A program made the position numbers and the translations under genes. The notes under the pieces are model-generated. The model saw only the letters and a program-made list of their open reading frames with translations. It was not told the DNA's origin and searched no databases. DNA of 64,000 nt from Gillisella vitis (GTDB lineage Bacteria > Pseudomonadota > Alphaproteobacteria > Rhizobiales > Rhizobiaceae). The stretch covers positions 186,001-250,000 of the forward strand of contig NZ_CP056050.1 of NCBI RefSeq assembly GCF_021559775.1. Reading direction: 5' to 3'. The first letter of the stretch is position 1, and each line of letters begins with the position of its first letter. Of this stretch, positions 47,881 through 55,912 are shown piece after piece.

Positions 47881-48534
47881 ATGAAGGAGTCATGCTTGTC
47901 CCAAATCCAGAATTTCACGCTGAGCGAAGCAGGGTATGTCCTGGGCAGAACCCCAGCGATGCTCAACAAGGCGGTTGACACAGGTGTCATTCACGCCCGG
48001 CAAAAGAAGGTGGGGAACATGGTTCAAAGGCTCCTTGGCCCGGCCGAACTGCGCTTCCTGCGGCTTGCAGATGAACTCGACAAGGACCTGACGCCAGCAG
48101 GGCGGCGCCGGCTCTATGGTGCCTTGCGCAAATTGCCCGATGATGCTCACAAACTCCAGCTCGGTAGGCTTGAACTGGATCTTGCGCAAATCGATACCGA
48201 TCTTAAAGTCCGAATGGCGAGACTTGAGGCCGTCAGAGACAGGATTGAGAGAAAGGGCGATCGGGGTGAGGCGGTTGTTCGTGGAACGACTATTTCGGCG
48301 CACTTGATTGCCGCTTTGACGCGCGCCGAGGGTGTCGATGTGGTCCTTAAAGATTTTCCTTCCCTTACGCGGGATCAGGTCGAAGCTGCAGTCGAGTATG
48401 CGAAGGCTTACCCGAAGCGCGGGCGTCCCTATCCAACGAAGAGCCTGAAGAGCACTTTGGCCGATTTGGCTGATGCTGGTGCATTCGATGATGACGGTGA
48501 CCCTGGTGAAGTCGCACCAAGGGCCATTCCGTGA
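47881..48534 (+). CDS. DUF433-family antitoxin
   Basis: About 217 residues from MKESCLSQIQNF (47881). The N-terminal part has a MerR-like or HTH-like start (FTLSEAGYVLGRTPAMLNKA). The C-terminal part is DUF433: GEAVVRGTTISAHLIAALTR, then DFPSLTRDQVEAAVEYAKAY. DUF433 proteins pair with PIN toxins. The gene overlaps the toxin start as GTGA, and a palindrome sits on its start, so it probably represses its own operon and blocks the toxin. Confidence 0.88.
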   Translation: MKESCLSQIQNFTLSEAGYVLGRTPAMLNKAVDTGVIHARQKKVGNMVQRLLGPAELRFLRLADELDKDLTPAGRRRLYGALRKLPDDAHKLQLGRLELDLAQIDTDLKVRMARLEAVRDRIERKGDRGEAVVRGTTISAHLIAALTRAEGVDVVLKDFPSLTRDQVEAAVEYAKAYPKRGRPYPTKSLKSTLADLADAGAFDDDGDPGEVAPRAIP

Positions 48535-48962
48535 CGCTTTATCTGCTCGATGAAAATGTTCTCCGTGAACTCAAGCACGGCGGGCACAAGAATGTGCATC
48601 AATGGATCGCGACGGTCGATGACACGGATCTTCGGCTGAGTGTCGCGACGCTATTCGAAAAGCGTCGGGGAGCCGAAGCATTGATGAAGCGTGAACCGGA
48701 ACGCGCTCAAAGGATCCTTGATGGCATCGAGATGCTCGAAAAATCGTTTTCTGATCGCATCATTCCGATTGACGGGCCGGTTGTCGCCGAGTGGACGCGC
48801 CTTCTCGGAAGCAAGAACAAGGACCTATGGGACGTTGCACTGGCCGCGACCGCACGCGTCCACCGGCTCGTGGTGGTGACGCGAAACGTCTCCGATTTTA
48901 CGGGGCGTGGTGTTCGAATCCTCAATCCGTTCAAGTCACCCCCGGAAGTGTTGGATATTTAG
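48531..48962 (+). CDS. PIN-domain ribonuclease toxin (VapC-like)
   Basis: A 143-residue PIN protein with GTG start. The acidic active site can be followed: Asp8 in YLLDENVLREL, Glu near 43 (LFEKRRGAE), Asp in NKDLWDVALAATA, and late Asp in TRNVSDFTGRGV. This residue pattern fits an endoribonuclease toxin of the VapC type. It overlaps the antitoxin by 4 bp. Both genes look intact, unlike most of their neighbours. Confidence 0.9.
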   Translation: MTLYLLDENVLRELKHGGHKNVHQWIATVDDTDLRLSVATLFEKRRGAEALMKREPERAQRILDGIEMLEKSFSDRIIPIDGPVVAEWTRLLGSKNKDLWDVALAATARVHRLVVVTRNVSDFTGRGVRILNPFKSPPEVLDI

Positions 48963-48996
48963 GCGACCGCTCCGACGCGCAACGTTTCTTTCGGGG

Positions 48997-49857
48997 TTAC
49001 GGGTTGGTTTGCATCTTCGCTTCGAGCGTGAGGCCCAGCGCGGAAATGACCTTGAGTATTGACACCAGTTCCGGATTGCCATCTTTTCCGAGCGCCCTGT
49101 AAAGGCTTTCTCTAGCTAACCCTGTTTCTTTCGCTATCTGCGTCATTCCTCCCTTTTTCGCACGGGCAAGATGGCCCAACGCGTCGATAAATGAGGAGGG
49201 GTCGCCAGAGGCCAGGGCAGCATTCACATTGGCAGCTGGATCCCCGACCGGTGGAAGGCCTGTGGTGGTGGAGTCCTTCACCGGCTCAACGTCTCGAACC
49301 GTTTCCAGCAGATCGGCTTGCGCGCTTGATTCCTCTACTTCCCATTCGTCAGAAGTCGCGCGGTCGCGTAAATTTTCGCGGAGGTCAGCGCTACATTTGG
49401 CTAGAAACGCGCTCCATTGTTCTCCGGTTTTAAATGTTACCGGTGACTTCTCAGGAACGTTCAAAAGGACAGCTTTTTTCCCAGCCTTGATTAGGCGCAG
49501 GACGTTCAAGACCGTGCCAGGGCTCTTGCCGTCCCAGATCATGAATCCGAAATCGGCCTCTCGGGTCATCTCGCGGTCCTTCGCCGCATAAAACTGGAAG
49601 CCCTTCACGTGCTTAGGCGGCGTGATATTTTGCGTTCGCCATTCACCGAGATTATTGCGAGGTTTGTCGCCGGAGCAGAATACGGTCACCTTTTCATAGG
49701 CTGCGTCTGAAAAGTGCTTTTGGACTGCTTTGTCCGCACCATTGGCGTCGCCGACAACTACGTGATGCCCATTCTCAATGATATTGTTTAATCGCTCTTT
49801 CGCTTGAGCAGGCAGCCGCGAAATGTGTCGCGAGCCACCGATGAAGACGGTGTTCAA
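48997..49857 (-). CDS. SLOG-like Rossmann domain fused to a COG3636-type antitoxin HTH
   Basis: A 286-residue protein starting at TTG 49857, which overlaps the upstream gene stop (TTGA). Residues 1-150 look like a SLOG/Rossmann nucleotide-binding fold: MNTVFIGGSRHISRLP, GHHVVVGDANGADKAVQKHF, READFGFMIWDGKSPGT. A charged linker (150-205) follows. Residues 208-286 match COG3636-type addiction-module antidotes: ALASGDPSSFIDALGHLARA, GMTQIAKETGLARESLYRAL, and ELVSILKVISALGLTL. Such antitoxins normally stand alone beside a RelE-type toxin; none is present. Joined to a nucleotide-sensing fold and encoded with a phosphoribosyltransferase, it may be a nucleotide-gated regulator. Confidence 0.75.
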   Translation of the reverse strand: MNTVFIGGSRHISRLPAQAKERLNNIIENGHHVVVGDANGADKAVQKHFSDAAYEKVTVFCSGDKPRNNLGEWRTQNITPPKHVKGFQFYAAKDREMTREADFGFMIWDGKSPGTVLNVLRLIKAGKKAVLLNVPEKSPVTFKTGEQWSAFLAKCSADLRENLRDRATSDEWEVEESSAQADLLETVRDVEPVKDSTTTGLPPVGDPAANVNAALASGDPSSFIDALGHLARAKKGGMTQIAKETGLARESLYRALGKDGNPELVSILKVISALGLTLEAKMQTNP

Positions 49858-50443
49858 TGGTTGCTCCGTGTCTTGGTTATCGTGAGGACGCGTACACTAG
49901 ATGCTTGGCCTTGTCCGAGCAGGACTTTGGTGATCTCGTTTAGCGTGGTGCCGGATCGGAAAACATCGTCGAATAGAAGAATGTTTTTCCCAGCTGTATA
50001 CCGGGGGTCAACAGCGTAAAGACCGCACGCTAGGTCTTTGCGCTTCGCCGGATCATTCTCATTTTTCAGCTGAGCCGTTGGGCGAGTGGTGGCGACGCAT
50101 TTTATGACGGGGATCTGGACGCTTGCGCCAATCCCGTCTGCCAGAACGTACACAGGCTGGACAGCGCGGGGGGTGACGGAGGCGCGGGGATAAGAATGTC
50201 AAATTTTGCGCGGTGAGGCTGGATGAAGGCGGCCGCGGCTTCGATGATACCCTGCGCCGCCCCTTGGTTGTTCTTATACTTCAACTAATAGAGAAAGTCT
50301 GCAATAGAGGGCCTCACAGTATCGAATTGCATATGACCAGCTTCATTGTAACCAACTGGCGTGCTGCTGGTCGTATGGAGATCGAGCGCCACGCCAGACT
50401 GCCAGTTGACGTTTATTTCTTGCCAATGAATCTCGACCGCCAT
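49854..50443 (-). pseudogene. ComF-like phosphoribosyltransferase with nonsense codon and frameshift
   Basis: From ATG 50443 (GAGGG upstream) the strand reads AVEIHWQEINVNWQSGVALD, LHTTSSTPVGYNEAGHMQF, ADFLY, then an amber TAG (50285-50287) where a Gln codon is expected, then LKYKNNQGAAQGIIEAAAAF and FDILIPAPPS. At the six-C run near 50170-50175 a one-base shift is needed to reach VQPVYVLADGIGASV and the PRPP loop ILLFDDVFRSGTTLNEI. The whole would be about 195 residues. Its stop overlaps the SLOG-HTH gene start, so the two were one translationally coupled operon. Confidence 0.8.
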
Positions 50444-50583
50444 TCTGCCCTCAGTTGCGATATATGTAGCCTATGGGTTACATCTCTGCAAGGGCCTTGA
50501 TCTTATATGGCTCGACCGATCAAGGTGATCCAGTCATAAGAAGCCGGAATTGTACGCGCAACACGCGTTGCGGAGCGGAGCTG

Positions 50584-51361
50584 ATGGCGATGTCCGAAAA
50601 GAGCGTATTCCAGGAAACCTATATACGGGCGGCAGGAGCAACAGCCTTTATCGCTGTGGTCAATACGAACGGTGATGAAGGGATTGGTTCGGCATTCCAT
50701 ATCGGCGAAGGTATATTCGTCACGGCTCGGCATGTGATCGATGGCGTTACCATCAAAGAAATTGCGACCACAAAGTCCGCACACCTGAGCGAAGAAACTG
50801 GCGGGAAGGCTGCCCCGCCGCGATGGCTTGAGATCATCGATGGACCCTATTACGGACCGGATGAACTAGACGTCGCAGTCTTCCGCGTCGACCTCGGTGA
50901 AACGCCGTGGCCTGCGATCACGGTCAGCCAGCACACGGACTATTCCCTCGAAGAGAATGACCTTATCCTATCAGACGTACTTGTTATTGGTTATCCTCCG
51001 ATTCCATTCACAACTGTGCCAACCCAAGTTGTAACGCTGGGACAGATAAACGCTGTTGCGCGTTCATCATTCGAAGATCCTGCACTTCATCGCATCTGCT
51101 ACAGCCCGTGGCGGCTTCAGCGGTGGTGTGGTGCTCGACAAGTCAGGCATCGCGCTTGCTTTGGTTACCGAAAGTCTCGGTAAAAGCGATATGCCCGTAG
51201 AAACGGGATATATGAGCCTGTTGTCGATCGAGCCCGCGGTGGATCTGGCGGCCGAGAAGTTTGGCTTCAGCACGCACGGCAGCTATCCCGGTCGATACAG
51301 TGACACGCTGTTCGCTGTGAAATTCTCAAACCCCAGCGCTCGTCCGCTCAGCTCGTTCATC
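50584..51361 (+). pseudogene. Trypsin-like serine protease, frameshifted and truncated
   Basis: From ATG 50584 or 50590 the first frame has the trypsin fold start: ATAFIAVVNTNGDEGIGSAF, catalytic His in FVTARHVIDG, and Asp in DELDVAVFRVD. Near 51081 one base must be gained or lost to enter the frame with the Ser site: IASATARGGFSGGVVLDKSG. The protein ends where the IS3 fragment begins at 51362. There is no signal peptide, so it was probably cytoplasmic, as for trypsin domains found in conflict systems. It is divergent from the phosphoribosyltransferase with 140 bp between. Confidence 0.78.
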
Positions 51362-51636
51362 TGTCCGTCGTCGAATGATTTGAGACTTCCTCGGCTTTGG
51401 AAGAATGGAGTTTCCGGCTCGGTTTGCGCGTTGATTTAAGCTGCTTTCTTTTGGTGGTTCAAGCGGCGTTGTCTGATGGTGTCTCTTTTGATCTTTTCGC
51501 GTTCGAGCAGTATGGTCTGGCCGCGCCCGGAGTAGACGTCGGCTGGGGTAAGATTGTCGAGGCTTTCGTGATAGCGCCGATGGTTGTAGTGCTCGACAAA
51601 AGCCGCGATCTGAGCTTCGAGGTCCTCCTGGAAGAA
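51362..51636 (-). repeat. Partial inverted copy of the IS3 element
   Basis: These 275 bp match the complement of 30868-31142: the right end and the last part of orfB of the IS3 element. The outer IS end, TGTCCGTCGTCG, is at 51362. Beyond 51636 the sequence departs abruptly. The rest of the element is absent, so a deletion has fused it to the following E1-like gene. Confidence 0.85.
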
Positions 51637-51843
51637 CTAGGACCGGATTCCGTCAACGCGCTCGAAGATGCCGCCCACCAAATACCTGAAGAAATTGTCA
51701 CGGTCGTTGGTGCCGAAGGCCGTGGAGGCGCCGGCCTTATTGCCGTCCGGGCATTGAATCCGAAGTTTGCACGTAGCCGACCATCACCGGTCGCTGAGCC
51801 AGTGACGAAGGGATTTCGCGCTGGCAAGGCTCCGCCAACACTA

Positions 51844-52687
51844 GGAATTGTGGACAGTTATTTAAGCCACAATATTGTCGCTGCGAGAGCGACCATGGCT
51901 CGATAGTTCCGGGCCGTTTTCTCGTATCTGGTGGCAATACGCCGAAATTGTTTGAGCTTTGAAAAGCAACACTCGACCAGATGGCGCTGCGCGTAGAGTT
52001 GCTTGTCGAGTGGATATTTCTTTGCGCGAGCGGGGGTGTTTGGAATGACGGCTTTCGCTCCCTTCTCGGCGATAGTTTTGCGCAGTCGGTCACTGTCGTA
52101 GGCGGTATCCGCCATGACGACCTCGGCGGGAAGCTCTTCAACCAGAGCGTCGGCCTGTGGTGCATCACCTTTCTGGCCTGCTGTGAGAATGAAGCGCACG
52201 GGGCATCCAAGACCACGCACAGCCATATGAATTTTGGTGCTTAGGCCGCCGCGAGAACGGCCAAGGGCCTGATCTTCAGCCCCCTTTTTGCGCCGGAGGC
52301 GTGCTGGTGAGCGCGGATGATGGTGCTGTCGATGATCAGGTATTCGAAATCACGGTCATCTGACATCGCTTCGAAAACCCGCCACCAGACGCCCTTTTGG
52401 CTCCAGCGGCTAAAGCGCCGAAAGACGCTGTTCCAATCGCCGAACACCTCAGGCAGGTCACGCCAGGGTGAGCCTGTGCGTGCGATCCAAAGTACCGCTT
52501 CCACGAACATGCGATTATCCCGCCCGGAAGAGCCGCGGGTGCGAGCATCACCGATGATGTGTCGGGAAATCCGATCCCATTGGTCGTCTCGAAGAATCAA
52601 ACGCTCCAGGACACCCATGACGGCCTCCAAAAGACAGTCTTGAATCGCATATCTAGATGTTTGGGAATCCTAAGAGTCCACACATCC
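51844..52687 (-). mobile_element. IS5-family (IS427-type) element inside the E1-like gene
   Basis: An 844-bp element with ends GGAATTGTGGAC and, read inward from the right, GGATGTGTGGAC, flanked by TA. It is related to but distinct from the pair at 19.5 and 22.3 kb. Insertion site and orientation are clear because the interrupted reading frame is restored by removing it. Confidence 0.9.
51858..52618 (-). CDS. IS427-type transposase expressed by -1 frameshift
   Basis: ORF 1 starts at ATG 52618 behind GGAGG. It contains RDNRMFVEAVLWIARTGSPW and the first Asp in LIIDSTIIRAHQHA. At the AAAAAGGGGGC run near 52285 a -1 shift gives GAEDQALGRSRGGLSTKIHM, then the second half: VVMADTAYDSDRLR (Asp) and QRHLVECCFSKLKQFRRI (Glu), ending at 51858. 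Both halves are undamaged, so the element may be active. The slippery run is in the same place as in the 19.6 kb element. Confidence 0.85.
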
Positions 52688-53717
52688 TAGTCAGTCAGCG
52701 ATTTTTCGGGAGGACACCTGTGGTGAGATCGTCAGTGCAGCGCGCCGATGCAGCCTGGATACACGGACGAGGGCAGGATCCCCGAACCGAGCGACTTTTC
52801 TCCTCCACCGTTGTGATCATCGGTTGCGGTTCGGTCGGCGCGCCGGTCGCCTGTTCGCTGGCGCAAGCTGGCGTCGGCCATCTTGTACTTGTCGATCTTG
52901 ATGAGTTGAGCTGGCCGAATGTCGGCCGCCATCCTCTCGGCGCGACTGCAATCGGCAAGAACAAGGCGATTGCACTGGCTGAGCGCTTGCAGATGGATTA
53001 CCCCCATCTTCTTATCGAAAGCCGGTCATGTGGCATGAGCGCGCTCCTTCAGTTGGACACCGAATTGCTCGCCGGGGCCGATCTTATCATCTCGGCGACG
53101 GGCAGTTGGGCGGCGGAGCATGCTTTGAACGAGTGGCATCTTGAGCAAGGCAGGAAAAAGCCAGTCCTCTATTGCTGGACTGAGGCACACGCCTGTGCGG
53201 GTCATGCGGTGGCAATAGCCGAACACGGCGGATGCCTGCAATGCCATCTTAGCACCACCGGTACCCCGGATTTCAAGGTGGTGGATTGGCCAGATGGCCT
53301 TGGGCAGAGTAGGGAAGAACCGGCGTGCGGCGCGCATTTCCAGCCTTACGGCCCTGTTGAGCTTTCCTTTGTGAACGCTATGGCCAGCGACATGGCGCTC
53401 GAATGCTTGCTTGATGCACCTAGCACGTCAGTCCATCGGATCTTTGCTGCCCCGCACAAGCGCATTGGAATGCTGGGCGGGGTCTACAGTACTGACTGGT
53501 GTTCCGAGTTCGGGACAAAAGATGGCGATGGTAGGGTAGTCGATCGTCACTGGAGCGTACGCGGTTGCGCTGCTTGCCGCCGAGCGCCTTCTGATAAATA
53601 ATTATGATATGCAGAACGTTGAGGTTCTGGCTGACTTTTTTCTGTGGGTAAGGGAAAATCAGGCAGGACAGGCAGCGGAAGCAAGCAAACGCCTTCTTGT
53701 TTTGTGAAAGTCTGGAA

Positions 53718-54218
53718 ATGGCAGATCGCGTTGCACATACCAGCCGGGGCAAGTGGTCTTCACCAGGAATTCCGCATAAGGGGTGGACCTGCGTAGGCAT
53801 CGACGATCTTGAAGCGCCGTCGCAGGAATGTGAAATGTGCGAAAGCGTTGATGTTCGCTACGTACACTACATGGAGCATCCGAACTATCCGGAGACACTT
53901 GCTGTAGGTTGCGTATGTGCAGAACACATGGAAGGCGACTACGTCAGGCCAAAGCAGCGAGAGACGGGGATGCGGCTGATCGCCCGCCGGCGGAAATCCT
54001 GGGCCGGGAAGAAGTGGCGGGTTTCGCAACTAGGCAATCATTTCGCCAACACTGAAGGCTTTAATCTTACTGTCTTTGAACGCGGTGAAGGATTTGGGAT
54101 CTCTGTCGCGCGTCGCGGGACGGATAAGCGTCAGATTGGTAGGAAGAATTATCCGAGCCAGGAAGGGGCTAAAGCTGCCGCACTAAGCGCGCTCCTATGG
54201 GCGAAAACGCACTTGTGA
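53718..54218 (+). CDS. Small cysteine-rich, probably zinc-binding protein of unknown function
   Basis: About 166 residues from MADRVAHTSRGKWSSPGIPH (53718). It has a compact Cys/His-rich region (CEMCESVDVRYVHYMEHP, then VGCVCAEHMEGDY) suitable for one zinc site, followed by a basic helix (RLIARRRKSWAGKKW) and a beta-rich tail. I recognise no named family. It is the last gene of the rightward set after the E1-like gene, 117 bp downstream, and may be part of the same system. A 32-codon frame ending at 53707 lies in between. Confidence 0.6.
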   Translation: MADRVAHTSRGKWSSPGIPHKGWTCVGIDDLEAPSQECEMCESVDVRYVHYMEHPNYPETLAVGCVCAEHMEGDYVRPKQRETGMRLIARRRKSWAGKKWRVSQLGNHFANTEGFNLTVFERGEGFGISVARRGTDKRQIGRKNYPSQEGAKAAALSALLWAKTHL

Positions 54219-54472
54219 TGGCGCCGCAAGAGTCTAACGATCGCCCATAGAAGATGTCCCTTCCGGCAATTCGCGGCGTAAGCACCTCATAGGTTGCCCT
54301 GTATCACAGCGCAGCTTGATCTCAGGGCGGCTGTGACTAGAATGGGGCCTACCGGGGCGACAGAAACAAACTGAGTTATTGAATTCCAACATATACAATC
54401 ATGCCGGGTTATGGGGCCGCGCGACCTGCTCCGGGAAACGCACGCCGTCAACCCGTTGCGACACACCAATGC

Positions 54473-55906
54473 CTAGCAACGCGGCTTGATCTCCTTGACG
54501 CGCAGATTGTTGGTGCCGCCGCTCGTCGCGAAGGGAAAGCCCGCGACGATCACGATATTGTCGGACGGACGCGCCATGTTCGCAGCGATCGCCGTGCGTT
54601 CGGCAAAATCCACCGATCGCTCGTAATCGAAGACACCGTCAAGCCGGGTACTGGTTACGCCCCACATCAAGCCCATTCGTCGTGCTACATCCGCCGCCTG
54701 CGTCACACCGAGGATCGGCATTGACGGACGAGCTCGTGAAATTCGAGACGCCGTCGTGCCGCTGACCGTGAAGGCAAGGATGAGCGGCGCGTTCAGTGCA
54801 GTTCCCACACTGGCTGCGGCGTAGGCCACGGCATGCGACGGCGTCTTCTCGATTTCCGGGTCGGTGGCCTCGAGGATGGGGCGATAGAGCTTGTGCCTCT
54901 CGGTCTTCTCGATGATCCGGTCCATCATGGCGACCGCCTCGACCGGGTAAGCGCCCGTCGCGGATTCGGCCGACAGCATCACGGCGTCCGCTCCATCATA
55001 GATCGCGCCGGCCACGTCGGATGCCTCGGCCCTCGTCGGCGTCGGCGAGGATACCATCGAGTCCAGCATCTGCGTCGCGACGATGACGGGTTTCGCCGCC
55101 ATCCTGCAGGCGCGAATGATTTCCTTCTGCCTGCCGGGAACGTCTTCCGGTGGGATCTCGACACCGAGATCGCCACGGGCCACCATTATGGCGTCGGACA
55201 GCCGGACGATGTCTTCAATTTCGTCGAGAGCCGACGGCTTTTCGATCTTTGCAACAAGGCCGGCACGGTCGCCGACCAGAGATCGCGCCTCGATCATGTC
55301 CCGTGCTTTCTGAACGAATGACAAAGCGATCCAGTCGACGCCGAGATCGAGGCCGAATTCGAGGTCTTCGCGATCCTTCGCCGTCAGAGGCGATATGTCC
55401 AGAACGGCTCCGGGGATGTTGACCCCTTTCCGGTTCGATATGAGACCGGCAGTTATGACCTCCGCCTCGATGTGGTTGTCATCGACCCGGTTCACCCGGA
55501 CACGCACGCGTCCGTCGTCGATCAGCAGGTCGTCTCCCGGCACCACCGCTTTGAAAATCTCGCGATGGGGCAGCGGAATATTCAGGAGACCCGTTCCGGG
55601 TGTCGAGCCGCACACGAAACGGACTTCCGCTCCCTTTTCGAGAGTTAGTCGCCCGTCGGCAATGGTTCCGATCCGGATTTTCGGGCCTTGGAGGTCCTGC
55701 AGGATTCCGATCGGCGATCCAAGTTCCTGTTCGATAGCCCGGATGCTTCGGAACACCTGCTCGTGGCCGCTTCGCTCGCCATGACTGAAGTTTAGCCTGA
55801 AGGTATCGACGCCCGCCATAAAAAGTGACTTGAGAATTTCGGGTGTATGCGAGGCGGGGCCGACCGTCGCGACGATCTTGGCCCTGCGGTTGTTGCGAAT
55901 GAACAT
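54473..55906 (-). CDS. ttuE: Pyruvate kinase of the tartrate operon (TtuE)
   Basis: A 477-residue pyruvate kinase, full length. It has the N-terminal barrel motif FRLNFSHGERSGHEQ, the catalytic signature LVAKIEKPSALDEI and IMVARGDLGVEIP, and the C-terminal effector domain. It makes pyruvate and ATP from phosphoenolpyruvate. It is the last gene of the ttuB-C-D-E cluster, 6 bp after ttuD, and its presence completes the path from tartrate through hydroxypyruvate and glycerate to pyruvate. The name follows the A. vitis tartrate operon, which has this gene order. Confidence 0.93.
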   Translation of the reverse strand: MFIRNNRRAKIVATVGPASHTPEILKSLFMAGVDTFRLNFSHGERSGHEQVFRSIRAIEQELGSPIGILQDLQGPKIRIGTIADGRLTLEKGAEVRFVCGSTPGTGLLNIPLPHREIFKAVVPGDDLLIDDGRVRVRVNRVDDNHIEAEVITAGLISNRKGVNIPGAVLDISPLTAKDREDLEFGLDLGVDWIALSFVQKARDMIEARSLVGDRAGLVAKIEKPSALDEIEDIVRLSDAIMVARGDLGVEIPPEDVPGRQKEIIRACRMAAKPVIVATQMLDSMVSSPTPTRAEASDVAGAIYDGADAVMLSAESATGAYPVEAVAMMDRIIEKTERHKLYRPILEATDPEIEKTPSHAVAYAAASVGTALNAPLILAFTVSGTTASRISRARPSMPILGVTQAADVARRMGLMWGVTSTRLDGVFDYERSVDFAERTAIAANMARPSDNIVIVAGFPFATSGGTNNLRVKEIKPRC

Positions 55907-55912
55907 GATGGT

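Larger units (their letters stand above)
51637..53601 (+). pseudogene. E1-like ThiF-family protein (Cap2-like), 5' truncated and split by an IS
   Basis: Two exon-like pieces, 51637-51843 and 52690-53601, belong to one gene. Removing the IS with one TA copy joins GFRAGKAPPTL to VSQRFFGRTPVVRSSV in frame. The C-terminal 300 residues are a ubiquitin-E1/ThiF adenylation domain: VVIIGCGSVGAPVACSLAQ (nucleotide loop), LVDLDELSWPNVGRHPLGAT, GKNKAIALAERL, then Cys-rich segments (GGCLQCHL, EPACGAHF, VRGCAACR). The preceding RADAAWIHGRGQDPR and the N-terminal extension resemble E2-E1 fusions such as CBASS Cap2. The expected E2 part has been removed by the IS3 fragment. The E1 domain itself shows no further damage. 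Confidence 0.75.

Noticed and set aside
51397..51906. 169-codon frame through the IS3 fragment into the E1-like gene
   Set aside because: Its first 80 codons are antisense to IS3 orfB; only the part from 51637 onward is real and belongs to the E1-like gene.
53607..53707. 32-codon frame starting MQNVEVLADFFLWVRENQ between the E1-like and cysteine-rich genes
   Set aside because: It looks protein-like, but it is short, overlaps no known family and could be the tail of another frame; not strong enough to annotate.
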